64,000 bases of DNA from Sphingomonas jeddahensis. Lineage in GTDB: Bacteria; Pseudomonadota; Alphaproteobacteria; Sphingomonadales; Sphingomonadaceae. Each line of letters starts with the position of its first letter. The stretch's first letter is position 1. The notes below the pieces were generated by a model. The model was not told the origin of the DNA. It searched no databases and was given only the letters and a program-made list of their open reading frames with translations. Shown here in pieces: positions 44,514 through 53,757 of this stretch. Made by a program: the position numbers and the translations under genes. The stretch lies in NCBI RefSeq assembly GCF_001981525.1, contig NZ_MPSB01000010.1, positions 56,282-120,281 of the forward strand, given 5' to 3'.

Positions 44514-47500
44514 GTGACGTACAGCGAGCTTCAGGTCACCACGCATTTCTCGTTCCTGCGCGGCGCCTCGTCGTGCGAGGAATTGTTCACTACCGCCGCC
44601 ATGATGGGGATGCCCGCGCTCGGCGTCGTCGATCGCAACTCGGTCGCGGGGGTCGTCCGCGCGCTGTTCGCCTGCGAGCAGTTGGAAAAGAAACACGGGC
44701 TCCACATCCGCTCGATCCCCGGCTGCCGGCTCGATCTCGTCACCGGTGAATCTTTGCTGGTCTGGCCGGAGGATCGCGCCGCGTGGAGCCGGCTTACCCG
44801 CCTGCTCACGCTCGGCAAGTCACGCGCCGATGCGAAGCATGGCGAGAAGGGTCAATGCTTCCTTCATTGGGAGGATGTCGCCGCGCACGCTGCCGGTCTC
44901 GTGGCCGCGCTGGTGCCTGGCCGTAGCGGACCGGCCCCGACCGCGCTCGCCGCCACCGCCGACATCTTCGGCACGCGCGGCCATGTCTGCCTCACGCCCT
45001 GGCGACGCCCCGGCGAGCGCCGCCGCTGGCACGAAACCGCCCAGGCCGCCGAAGCGCATGGCCTGACCCCGCTCGTCACCGGCGACGTGCTGTACCACGC
45101 GCCCGACCGGCGCATGCTCCACGACGTCGTCACCGCGATCCGCGAGAAATGCACCATCGACGAACTCGGCTACCGCCGCGAACGTCATGCCGATCGCCAC
45201 CTCCAGCCGCCGGCGGAGATGGCTCGCCGCTTCGCCGATCATCCCCACGCGCTCGCCGCGGTAGAGGCGATCGTCGAGCGCTGCACCTTCAAACTGCGCG
45301 ACCTCGACTATCAATATCCCGACGAAATCGTGATCCCCGGCAAATCGGCGCAGCAGGCGCTCGCCACCGTGGCGTGGAACGGCCTGCGCCAGCGCTTCGG
45401 CGCCAACCCGCCCCCGGCGTATCGCGAAAAGCTCGAGCACGAACTCAAGCTGGTCGAGAAGATGAACTACGCGCCTTACTTTCTGACGGTTAATTCGATC
45501 GTCCAGTTTGCGCGCAGTCAGGAAATATTGTGCCAAGGGCGCGGCAGCGCCGCCAATTCGGTCATCTGCTTTGCCCTGAACATAACCTCGATCGACCCGA
45601 TCAAGCATCAGCTCCTCTTTGAACGTTTCGTGTCGGAGGAACGTCGCGAACCGCCCGACATCGATGTCGATTTCGAACACGAGCGGCGCGAAGAGGTGAT
45701 CCAGTGGATTTATGAGAATTACGGCCATCGTCATGCTGCACTGACGGCAGTGGTCAGCCGCTTCCGTACCCGTGGCGCGATCAGGGAAGTCGGCAAGGTG
45801 CTTGGCCTGCCTGAAGACATGACCAGCGCCTTGGCAGGACAAGTGTGGGGCTGGTCCAACGAAGGCGTTCCCGACAGCCATGTCGAGGCACTCAATCTCG
45901 ATGCGGGCGAGCCGCGTCTCGCGCTCGCGCTGGAACTTGCCAAGGAATTGATCGGCACCCCGCGCCATCTGTCGCAGCATCCCGGAGGTTTCGTGCTGAC
46001 GCGCGACATGCTGCATGATCTTGTTCCCATCGAACCCGCCGCGATGGCCGATCGCCGTGTCATCGAATGGGAAAAGGAGGATATCGAACATCTCGGCTTC
46101 ATGAAGATCGACATCCTTGGCCTTGGGATGCTTGGCTGCATGCGCCGCGCCTTTGATCTTCTTGCCGCGCATAAGAACCTGCGACTCGGCCTAGCGAGCG
46201 ACGCCTTGCAGACCGACGATCCCGCGACGTTCGAGATGATCCGCCAAGCCGATACGCTCGGCGTGTTCCAGATCGAGAGCCGCGCGCAGATGAGCATGTT
46301 GCCCCGGATGAAGCCGACCAACTTCTACGACATTGCCATCCAGGTCGCGATCGTCCGCCCCGGCCCGATCCAGGGCGACATGGTGCATCCGTATCTGAAG
46401 CGCCGCGCGCTTTCCAAGGAGGATCAGGCGAAGATCGAATACCCCAGCCCCAAGCTGAAGCACGTGCTGCAGAAGACGCTGGGCGTGCCGCTGTTTCAGG
46501 AACAAGCCATGCAGGTCGCGATCCTAGGCGCCGGCTTCACGCCGGGCGAGGCAGACCTGCTGCGCCGTGCGATGGCGACGTTCAAGATGACCGGCGGCGT
46601 CGGCGAGTTCCGCGACAAATTGATCTCGGGCATGCGCGGCAATGGCATCGCACTGGAGTTTGCCGAGCGATTGGTGAAGCAGATCGAGGGCTTCGGCAGC
46701 TACGGCTTTCCCGAAAGCCATGCGGCCAGCTTCGCCAAGATCGCCTACGCCTCGTCCTGGATGAAATGCCACCATCCCGACGTGTTCTGCGCGGCGCTGC
46801 TCAACGCCCAGCCGATGGGCTTCTACGCGCCCGCGCAGATCGTCCGCGACGCCCGCGCGCATGGCGTGGAAGTGCTGCCGGTCTGCGTGATGACCAGCGA
46901 GTGGGACACGACGCTGCTTGAAGCCAAGCCCCACAAGCCTCTTCCCTTTGGCGAAGCGCGCCTTCTTCCACCCTATACAAGCCTCCACCCCCTCCGCCTC
47001 GGCCTGCGCATCGTCCACGGCCTCGCCGCCGCCGACGCCGGCAAGATCCTCGCCGCCCGCGCCATCCGCCCGTTCACCTCGGTCGAGGACGTCTGGCGCC
47101 GCTCGGGCGTGCCGCTCGCCGCACTGGAAAAGCTCGCCAAGGCCGATGCCTTCGCCGGCATGGGGCTCGACCGACGACAGGCGCTCTGGGCGATCCGCGG
47201 CCTCGGCGACACGCCGCTCCCCCTCCTCGCCGCCATCGAAACCAGGGAGGAGCCCGTCCACCTGCGCGCGCTCACCGCCGGCCGCGAGGTGGTGGAGGAT
47301 TATCGCGCCACCCAGCTGACGCTGCGTCAGCACCCGCTCACCTTTCTGCGCGGCCGCCTCAGCGAACGCCGCTGCGTTCCCTGCGGCGACCTGAAGACCA
47401 TCAAGGAAGGCACGCTGGTCGACGTCGTCGGCATCATCCTCGTCCGCCAGCGCCCCGGCAGCGCCAAGGGCGTGCTGTTCATCACCATTGAGGACGAAAC

Positions 47501-47831
47501 CGGCGTCGCCAACGGCATATTGTGGCCCGACCGGTTCGAGGCGCAGCGCCGCACGGTGATGTCCTCCGCCATGGTCAGCATTCGCGGCCGCGTGCAAAAG
47601 GAAGGCATCGTCATCCACGTCGTCGCAGACCTGATCACCGACCTCACATGGATGCTGCGCGAGGTCGGCGAGATCGACCTGCCCTCACTCGTCGCACGCG
47701 GCGACGGCGCCACCCACCCCGGCGCCCCCGACCGCGGCGATCCCGGCTGGAAGCACAAAGGGCGCGTCGACTATCATTATCGCGAGCGCCCTGAAGACGT
47801 GATCCCGATCCGCAGCCATGACTTCCATTAG
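44514..47831 (+). CDS. dnaE2: Error-prone DNA polymerase DnaE2
   Basis: A 1105-residue C-family polymerase for SOS mutagenesis. The N-terminal PHP domain starts YSELQVTTHFSFLRGASSCEELF. The palm has CQGRGSAANSVICFALNITSIDP and PPDIDVDFEHERREEVIQWIYENYG, with the catalytic aspartates in DIDVDF. The FPESHAASFAKIAYASSWMKCHHPDVFCAALLNAQPMGFY block and the OB domain (VDVVGIILVRQRPGSAKGVLFITIEDETGVANGILWP) follow. GTG start at 44514, 21 bases after the imuB stop. The stretch about 45475-46200 is visibly lower in GC than both flanks. Confidence 0.96.
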   Translation: MTYSELQVTTHFSFLRGASSCEELFTTAAMMGMPALGVVDRNSVAGVVRALFACEQLEKKHGLHIRSIPGCRLDLVTGESLLVWPEDRAAWSRLTRLLTLGKSRADAKHGEKGQCFLHWEDVAAHAAGLVAALVPGRSGPAPTALAATADIFGTRGHVCLTPWRRPGERRRWHETAQAAEAHGLTPLVTGDVLYHAPDRRMLHDVVTAIREKCTIDELGYRRERHADRHLQPPAEMARRFADHPHALAAVEAIVERCTFKLRDLDYQYPDEIVIPGKSAQQALATVAWNGLRQRFGANPPPAYREKLEHELKLVEKMNYAPYFLTVNSIVQFARSQEILCQGRGSAANSVICFALNITSIDPIKHQLLFERFVSEERREPPDIDVDFEHERREEVIQWIYENYGHRHAALTAVVSRFRTRGAIREVGKVLGLPEDMTSALAGQVWGWSNEGVPDSHVEALNLDAGEPRLALALELAKELIGTPRHLSQHPGGFVLTRDMLHDLVPIEPAAMADRRVIEWEKEDIEHLGFMKIDILGLGMLGCMRRAFDLLAAHKNLRLGLASDALQTDDPATFEMIRQADTLGVFQIESRAQMSMLPRMKPTNFYDIAIQVAIVRPGPIQGDMVHPYLKRRALSKEDQAKIEYPSPKLKHVLQKTLGVPLFQEQAMQVAILGAGFTPGEADLLRRAMATFKMTGGVGEFRDKLISGMRGNGIALEFAERLVKQIEGFGSYGFPESHAASFAKIAYASSWMKCHHPDVFCAALLNAQPMGFYAPAQIVRDARAHGVEVLPVCVMTSEWDTTLLEAKPHKPLPFGEARLLPPYTSLHPLRLGLRIVHGLAAADAGKILAARAIRPFTSVEDVWRRSGVPLAALEKLAKADAFAGMGLDRRQALWAIRGLGDTPLPLLAAIETREEPVHLRALTAGREVVEDYRATQLTLRQHPLTFLRGRLSERRCVPCGDLKTIKEGTLVDVVGIILVRQRPGSAKGVLFITIEDETGVANGILWPDRFEAQRRTVMSSAMVSIRGRVQKEGIVIHVVADLITDLTWMLREVGEIDLPSLVARGDGATHPGAPDRGDPGWKHKGRVDYHYRERPEDVIPIRSHDFH

Positions 47832-47896
47832 TAAAGCACTCGGCTTAGCATCTTCCCCGAGCCGGCGACCGACCGGCAGCATGGAGAGAGATTCGC

Positions 47897-49207
47897 ATGG
47901 CCACTGCCGCCGTCCTGCCCGAACCCGCGATCGGCCTGACCCCGCACGTCCCCTCGCCCGCCGACAAGCCTGCCTTCGACGCCGCGATTGTCGATGCCGA
48001 CAGCTACGCGCACGAGGAACGCTATCACGCGATCTTCAAATATTTGCGTGAAGAAGCGCCGGTCTATTGGTGCGAGCCCGAAGGCTATCGCCCGTTCTGG
48101 ACGGTCGCGCGCCACGCCGACATCCGCCGCGTCGAGCTCGACAACGAAACCTTCCTCAACGATCCGCGCCTGACGCTCGCGACGATCGCCGACGAGGAAC
48201 GGATCATGGCGCTGACCGGCGGCAACAAGCTGACCCGCAACCTCGTCAGCATGGACAACCCCGACCACAAGCACTTCCGCGCCATGACGCAGGGCTACTT
48301 CTCGCCCAAATATATGAAGCAGCTCGAAGCCGACATCCGTGTGCTGGCGAAGGAGAGCGTCGAGCACATGGCGTCACTAGGCAGCCAATGCGATTTCGCC
48401 GCCGAAGTCGCGATCTGGTTCCCGCTGCGCGTCATCATGCTGACGCTCGGCGCCCCCCGCGAGGACGAGCAATTCCTGATGAAGATCACCCAGGAAGTGT
48501 TCGGCGCGCAGGATTTCGACCACATGCGCCCCGAGGAGATGGGCGGGCTGTTTGCGACCATCGCCGAGTTCAACGCCTGGTGCGACCGCATCACCGCCGA
48601 CCGCAAGGCGAACCCGCGCGAAGACGTCTCGACGATCATCGCCAATGCCACGCTCACCGACGGCTCGCCGATGGGGAATATGGAGGCGATGAGCTACTAC
48701 CTCATCATCGCCGCCGCCGGCCACGACACGACCAGTTCGTCCTCCTCCGCCGGCCTTCTCGAACTGATCCGCAATCCGGGCGAGATGCGTAAGCTGCGCA
48801 ACGATCCCGCGCTGCTCCCCAATGCGATCGAGGAAATGATCCGCTGGGCCAGTCCGGTGAAGCATTTCTTCCGCACCGCGGCCAAGGATGCCGAGGTCGG
48901 CGGCGTGCCGATCAAGGCCGGCGACAATCTCGTCATGGCCTATCCGTCCGCCAATCGCGACACCGCGGTGTTCGATGACCCCTTCGCCTTCCGTATCGAT
49001 CGCGCGAACGTGCGCCAGCATCTCGCCTTCGGCTATGGCCCTCACCTCTGCCTGGGCCAGCATCTCGCCAAGCTGGAGATGCGCATCCTGTTCGAGGAAT
49101 TGCTCGCCCGCTTCGACCATTTCGAACTCGCCGGCGACCCGTCGTGGACGCGCGCCAGCTTCGTCAGCGGCATGAAGCACCTGCCGATCCGGTATCAAGT
49201 CAAGTGA
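47897..49207 (+). CDS. Cytochrome P450
   Basis: A 436-residue soluble haem monooxygenase of the bacterial class. The I-helix oxygen motif is AAAGHDTTSSSSS, the K-helix ExxR is EEMIRWASPVKHFFR, and the haem loop is FGYGPHLCLGQHLAKLEMRI with the axial Cys. No membrane anchor is seen, so it needs ferredoxin and reductase partners, which are not in the window. Substrate is unknown; the overlapping thioesterase gene and the acyl-CoA genes downstream hint at a fatty-acyl or terpenoid substrate, which is speculation. It starts 65 bases after dnaE2. Confidence 0.93.
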   Translation: MATAAVLPEPAIGLTPHVPSPADKPAFDAAIVDADSYAHEERYHAIFKYLREEAPVYWCEPEGYRPFWTVARHADIRRVELDNETFLNDPRLTLATIADEERIMALTGGNKLTRNLVSMDNPDHKHFRAMTQGYFSPKYMKQLEADIRVLAKESVEHMASLGSQCDFAAEVAIWFPLRVIMLTLGAPREDEQFLMKITQEVFGAQDFDHMRPEEMGGLFATIAEFNAWCDRITADRKANPREDVSTIIANATLTDGSPMGNMEAMSYYLIIAAAGHDTTSSSSSAGLLELIRNPGEMRKLRNDPALLPNAIEEMIRWASPVKHFFRTAAKDAEVGGVPIKAGDNLVMAYPSANRDTAVFDDPFAFRIDRANVRQHLAFGYGPHLCLGQHLAKLEMRILFEELLARFDHFELAGDPSWTRASFVSGMKHLPIRYQVK

Positions 49208-50073
49208 GTCGCGACGACGCCGAACGGCTGTATCCCGGCTTTCCGGGCAGCAACGCCAATGAGCATTTGCGCACCATCCCCGCCTGTGCCGCACTGGGCA
49301 TGGCGCAGCGCGCGAGCTTAGGGGGCCCGATCGTCACCTCGCTCGACGCGAAGCTGCCGGCGGTGCGCGACGCCGCCGGCCGCGTCTCGCGCGGCGCAGC
49401 TTTGGTCCTCGCGGATCAGGCGACCGCAAGCGGCGTGTTCGCCAGCCTGTCGCAGCCGACACCGATGATGACGCTCGACCTGCGCGTCGATTGGTTCGGC
49501 CCGCTGCCCGATGGCACGCTCGATTGCGCGATCGACGATGTGGTGCGCGAAGGCGACCTGGCGCTCGCCCGCGGGCGGTTGCTCGCGGACGGCGTGCCGG
49601 TCGGCGCGGCGCTCGCACGCTATCTCATCGGATCGATGCCAGGCGGCGGCGGCCACCGCATCGAGGACCGCCGCGAGATCCTGCCACCGTCCGACGTCGC
49701 GACCTTCGCGCTTTATCTCGACGCGATCTCGTCACCCGATGGCCTGATGATGCGCCCCCGAAGCGAGCATGTCGGCGCGCCACTCCCCGCCTACCACGGC
49801 GGCGTCATTGCCGCGCTGCTCGAACATGCGGCGGTGCTGGCGATCGACACCAGCTTCCGCCCCATCGACATCGAAGTCCGCTTCCTCGCCCCCGCCCGCG
49901 CCGAGCACCCGCTCATCGCTCGCGTGATCCCCCGCCGCACCGGTCGCCGCGCGGCAACGATCGACGTCGAGGCGCACCAGGGTGATCCAGCGAAACCCGT
50001 CGCGATCGCACGGATGTTGGCGATCAGCGACGCGGCTGGCGACGTCCAAGCGTTCGAGCTGCCGCGCCCGTAG
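49204..50073 (+). CDS. Double-hotdog acyl-CoA thioesterase-like protein
   Basis: A 289-residue protein with two hotdog repeats. The first (about residues 40-150: RVSRGAALVLADQATASGVFASLSQPTPMMTLDLRVDWFGPLP) and the second (about 180-285: PLPAYHGGVIAALLEHAAVLAIDTSFRPIDIEVRFLAPA) each have the PaaI-type G-x-x-x-x-L-x-D/E-x-A core. This resembles PaaI/TesB-type thioesterases. The GTG at 49204 overlaps the P450 TGA (GTGA), so the two are coupled and probably act in one pathway. Confidence 0.82.
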   Translation: MSRDDAERLYPGFPGSNANEHLRTIPACAALGMAQRASLGGPIVTSLDAKLPAVRDAAGRVSRGAALVLADQATASGVFASLSQPTPMMTLDLRVDWFGPLPDGTLDCAIDDVVREGDLALARGRLLADGVPVGAALARYLIGSMPGGGGHRIEDRREILPPSDVATFALYLDAISSPDGLMMRPRSEHVGAPLPAYHGGVIAALLEHAAVLAIDTSFRPIDIEVRFLAPARAEHPLIARVIPRRTGRRAATIDVEAHQGDPAKPVAIARMLAISDAAGDVQAFELPRP

Positions 50074-50089
50074 TCACAATGCGCCCTTT

Positions 50090-50194
50090 CTCCCCTCCCG
50101 CTTGCGGGACGGGTCGGGGTAGGGGCTGTCCATCACTGCGATCGCTGCCCGCGGACACGCCCTCCCCCAGCCCCTCCCGCAAGCGGGAGGGGAG
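50090..50194. repeat. Paired palindromic repeat, family E (copy 3)
   Basis: CCCCTCCCGC-TT-GCGGGACGGG with GTCGGGGTAGGGGCTGTCC at the left, and CCCTCCCCCA with CCCCTCCCGC-AA-GCGGGAGGGG at the right. It is a near-copy of the element inside bkdB. Here it lies between the convergent ends of the thioesterase and FAH genes. Confidence 0.88.
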
Positions 50195-50202
50195 AAGGAT
50201 GC

Positions 50203-51207
50203 TCATTCGCCAACCACCTGCTCGATCACCCCGAAGATCGGATGATGCCGATCGTCCTCGGCCCAGATCCGCACCGTGTCGCCAGCCTTGAGGAACGGCG
50301 TCACCGGCTTCCCCCCGCCGATCGTCTCGATCGTGCGCACCTCGGCGATGCACGAGTAACCGACGCCGCCTTGCGCGATCGGCTTGCCCGGCCCGCCATC
50401 CGCATCACGGTTCGACACCGTGCCCGACCCGACGATCGTTCCCGCCCCGAGCGCGCGCGTCTTCGCGGCGTGCGCCACCAACATCCCGAAGTCGAACGTC
50501 ATGTCCTCGCCCGCCTCGGCGCGCCCGAACGGCTGGCCGTTGAGGTCCACCATCAGCTTGCGGTGCAGCTTGCCGTCGCGCCACCAATCGCCCAGCGCCT
50601 CAGGCGTCACGAACACCGGCGAGAAGGCCGACGCCGGCTTCGACTGGAAGAAGCCGAACCCCTTGCCCAGCTCGCCCGGGATCAGGTTGCGCAGCGACAC
50701 GTCGTTGGTCAGCCCCACCAGCCGGATCGCCGCCAGCGCTTCCTCGCGGCTCGCGCCCATCGGCACGTCGCCGGTGACGACCACCACCTCGGCCTCCAGG
50801 TCGCAGCCCCAGCTTTCGTCGGCGAGCGGGATCGCATCGCGCGGCCCCAGGAAGCCGTCCGACCCGCCCTGATACATCAGCGGATCGTGCCAGAAGCTCT
50901 CCGGCATCTCCGCCCCACGCGCCTGCCGCACCAGCGCGACATGGTTCACGTACGCCGAGCCATCCGCCCACTGATACGCGCGCGGCAGCGGCGAGGCGGC
51001 GTCATGCTCGTGAAACCGCTCGCGCGGGATCACCTCATGCTCCAGATCGGTGGAAAGGTTCTCGAGATCGACCGACAGCCGATCCCAATCGTCCAGCGCC
51101 GCCTGCAGCGTCGGCGCGATATGGCCGGCATCGGCGCACCAGGCGAGATCGTTCGACACCACGACGAGCTTGCCGTCGCGCCCATGCTTCAGGCTCGCTA
51201 GTTTCAT
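50203..51207 (-). CDS. Fumarylacetoacetate hydrolase family protein
   Basis: A 334-residue FAH-fold enzyme. The metal site uses the Glu residues in DLEAEVVVVTGDVPMG and the Asp in the block WGCDLEAEV; other landmarks are LVGLTNDVSLRNLIPGELGKGFGFFQSKPASAFSPVFVTPEAL and GTIVGSGTVSNRD. The length and the GFFQSKPASAFSP region suggest true fumarylacetoacetase-like enzymes of tyrosine or homogentisate breakdown; this is tentative. Start at 51207; the gene stands alone on the minus strand. Confidence 0.88.
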   Translation of the reverse strand: MKLASLKHGRDGKLVVVSNDLAWCADAGHIAPTLQAALDDWDRLSVDLENLSTDLEHEVIPRERFHEHDAASPLPRAYQWADGSAYVNHVALVRQARGAEMPESFWHDPLMYQGGSDGFLGPRDAIPLADESWGCDLEAEVVVVTGDVPMGASREEALAAIRLVGLTNDVSLRNLIPGELGKGFGFFQSKPASAFSPVFVTPEALGDWWRDGKLHRKLMVDLNGQPFGRAEAGEDMTFDFGMLVAHAAKTRALGAGTIVGSGTVSNRDADGGPGKPIAQGGVGYSCIAEVRTIETIGGGKPVTPFLKAGDTVRIWAEDDRHHPIFGVIEQVVGE

Positions 51208-51256
51208 CCGTCACCTCTCCTTCGCGCTCGGTGATAAGCGCGAAGGAGGTCGGCCG

Positions 51257-53194
51257 CTAGGGCATGCGGAACGTGACTGATCGCTGTTGCCCCGCGCAGG
51301 CGAGCGCGCCTTCCGGCCGGAAGCTGCTTGTCCAGCGCGAACCGCGTACAATGCCGACCGCCGCCTCATTGAAGATGAACGGCGGATAGGCCGCCACCGC
51401 GCGCTGCGTCGCCGTCCGGCCGTCGGCGGTGATATCGAACTCGGCGCGCACCCAGCCTTCGAAGCCCATGCGCACCGCTTCCATTGGATAGTCATTGGCG
51501 CTGCCGCCGGGGCGGGTGGCCGCGGGGCTCAGATCCACCAGCGCACATTGTTCGGCGGTAAGCCCCGTCCGGGCAAACGCCGCCCGCGCACCAGCCAGAT
51601 CGTTGCCGGCCGCCAGCAAGTTCGCACGTTGCAGCAGCGCGGCGGTCTTGATCGGATGAGTGTCGGGCAAAGGCGCCGAGACGACCGCGTCGAGCAGCGC
51701 CGCGGCATCCTCCGGCGGACGCGACTTGTAGCGCGGCGCGGCGATCGTCAGCCGCACGGTGGCGGCGGCGAGCGGATCGGCGGCAACCGGCGGCTCCGTC
51801 AGCAGCCCTCGCAGCGCCTCGCGATATTTCTTCGCGTTCCAGTCACGCGTGTCGATCAATTCCATGACGACGCGGATCGCGACGGGTGCACCAGCTGCGG
51901 CGGCGCGAGCGATCACCTGGCCACGCAGCGTTGCCGCTTCCTCCGGGTCGATCACGGGATTGCGCGCAAGCGCCAGGGTGGCGCGCAGGCCCGCAACCCC
52001 GCCCTCGGCAGCGGCGGTGCGCTGCAGCGGCAGGGCGCTTGCGTCCGACATGTCCCGCCACGCCGGTTCACTCAGCCCGCGCGACGCGAACCACGCGTCG
52101 ATCGACTCCACCAGCGGCTCAACGACCGAGGGCCCCTCCGGCGCCCGGATGCAGCGCAGCTCCACGCGTGAGCCATAGCGGAAGAACGGCGGGATCGCCT
52201 TGGCATCGTCGGGGCGCCACGACCAATCGCGAACCGCTTGCGAAAAGGCGATCGCGGTCGCGCGGCTGCCGGTGGAAAAGATCGGCATCGCGCTGGCGAC
52301 ATGGCCGTCTTCCGCCAGCACAAATTCCACGATCGCGACATCCTCGGGGGTCAAACCGGCGGCAGGATCGCACGCCGGCGGATCCATCGACGCCGCCCTG
52401 GAGAAGGGAGCATCCTTCATCCGTCCTGCGCCGGTATAGGCGAGATAGCGTCGCGCGCTATCGACATCCTTGTTGCGCAACGCGGCGATGGCGAGGTCCG
52501 ACCGCGTGGCGACCTCGTCGAGGCTGACCTTCGAATCGAGTCCGCCCTGCTTGGCGAGGCTGTCGCGCAACTCGGCATAGGCCTCCTTGTCGCGTCCCTC
52601 ATTGAGCAGGACGCGGGCATATTGCGTCTGCACGTTGGCGATGTCGTGCTTGGACGCGGTCGGCGTCGCGCGGACGATCGTGCGCGCCTCCTCGGCGTAG
52701 CGCAGCGCGCGGCCATCGTGATCGAACATCAGCGCGCGCGACATCAGCATCAGCGGCATCAACCGCGCGAGCCCCTCCGATTGGCTGAGCGCCACCTCAT
52801 AGTCGCGCACCGCGGCATCATAATCGAAGCGCTGATACGCGGCCTCGCCCAAGGTGATCGACGCGTCACGAACGTCGCCGGCGAAGGCGGCACCGCGCGC
52901 TTTCAACTGCGGCAGGCCGCGGCGGATCGCAGCCTCACCCTCCGGCACCCGCCCGACCGTGACGAGACAGCGACCCTTGCGGACGTCGACCGCGGCGGCG
53001 ACCAATGCGCTGCGGCGGGCGGCACCGGTGCGCTCGAGTGCCTCGAACATCCCGATCGCCTCGCCGCACTTGCCCGGCATGGCGGCGGCTTCGCTCGCGG
53101 CATCGAACTGCTGCTGCATGGTCGTAGCGGCAGTGGACGGCGGCTTGGCAGCCGCGCCTTGACCGACAGCCAGCATCGCAAGCAGAAACAGCAT
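51257..53194 (-). CDS. Exported repeat protein with two TonB-C-like domains
   Basis: A 645-residue protein with a signal peptide (MLFLLAMLAVGQGAAA). Residues about 40-270 form TPR-like helical repeats (EGEAAIRRGLPQLK, AAVRDYEVALSQSEG, ARVLLNEGRDKEAYAEL). Two TonB C-terminal-like domains follow: about 285-355 (VEFVLAEDGHVASAMPIFSTGS ... RDWSWRP) and the last 75 residues (GFEGWVRAEFDITADGRTATQRAVAAYPPFIFNEAAVGIVRGSRW). No transmembrane anchor is seen, so it is unlikely to be an energising TonB; it may bind or scaffold in the periplasm. Role unknown. It is divergent from the thioredoxin-like gene. Confidence 0.75.
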   Translation of the reverse strand: MLFLLAMLAVGQGAAAKPPSTAATTMQQQFDAASEAAAMPGKCGEAIGMFEALERTGAARRSALVAAAVDVRKGRCLVTVGRVPEGEAAIRRGLPQLKARGAAFAGDVRDASITLGEAAYQRFDYDAAVRDYEVALSQSEGLARLMPLMLMSRALMFDHDGRALRYAEEARTIVRATPTASKHDIANVQTQYARVLLNEGRDKEAYAELRDSLAKQGGLDSKVSLDEVATRSDLAIAALRNKDVDSARRYLAYTGAGRMKDAPFSRAASMDPPACDPAAGLTPEDVAIVEFVLAEDGHVASAMPIFSTGSRATAIAFSQAVRDWSWRPDDAKAIPPFFRYGSRVELRCIRAPEGPSVVEPLVESIDAWFASRGLSEPAWRDMSDASALPLQRTAAAEGGVAGLRATLALARNPVIDPEEAATLRGQVIARAAAAGAPVAIRVVMELIDTRDWNAKKYREALRGLLTEPPVAADPLAAATVRLTIAAPRYKSRPPEDAAALLDAVVSAPLPDTHPIKTAALLQRANLLAAGNDLAGARAAFARTGLTAEQCALVDLSPAATRPGGSANDYPMEAVRMGFEGWVRAEFDITADGRTATQRAVAAYPPFIFNEAAVGIVRGSRWTSSFRPEGALACAGQQRSVTFRMP

Positions 53195-53257
53195 GATCGT
53201 CCCCCTTCAGCCCCGGAGGGACCATCACCATTTCCGCTTCGGAGTCGAGCCTGTCTG

Positions 53258-53686
53258 ATGCCGAAAAGATCATTCTGGCCCGGCATCGCGGTGGTGCCGC
53301 TGCTCCTGCTTGGCGGTGCCGCGCCGGCGGTGCACTATCCTGAGCGGACGGTGCTGCTGCTGGTCGCCAGCTGGTGCGCGCCATGCCGGGTCGAACTGGC
53401 GCACATCGACGAGATCGCGCGCGCCGCGGCGCCCTATGACGTGCGCGTGCTGCTGGTGGACGACAGCAAGGCCGGGCGGCGGATGGTCGCCGCGCTGTCG
53501 CCGGCGCGGCGCTGGCTGCCCGATCCCGCCGTCGCGGCGCCGGCGCGTGCCGCCCTGCTCTCGCGGACACCGGGCCTTCCATATAGCGTGGCGATCGGAC
53601 CCAAGGGCGCGATCTGTGCCGATCGGCGCGGCGGGCTGGATGCCGCCCGCACACATGCGCTCGTCGCACGCTGCCGGGCACCATAA
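53258..53686 (+). CDS. Thioredoxin-like exported protein
   Basis: A 142-residue protein with a hydrophobic N-terminus (IAVVPLLLLGGAAPA) for export, then TVLLLVASWCAPCRVELAHIDEIARAAAPYDVRVLLVDDS, a TlpA-type active site with Cys-Ala-Pro-Cys. The fold is cut short compared with usual TlpA proteins, but the cis-Pro is present in TPGLPYSVAIGPKG. Likely a periplasmic disulfide exchanger or small haem-handling protein. The ATG at 53258 lies 63 bases from the divergent TPR/TonB-C start. Confidence 0.8.
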   Translation: MPKRSFWPGIAVVPLLLLGGAAPAVHYPERTVLLLVASWCAPCRVELAHIDEIARAAAPYDVRVLLVDDSKAGRRMVAALSPARRWLPDPAVAAPARAALLSRTPGLPYSVAIGPKGAICADRRGGLDAARTHALVARCRAP

Positions 53687-53757
53687 CAAAAGTTACTTGA
53701 CCCATTCGGCGCCGCTCGCGACAAGCAGCCACATCAATTCCGGAGAGGTTTTCCCTG

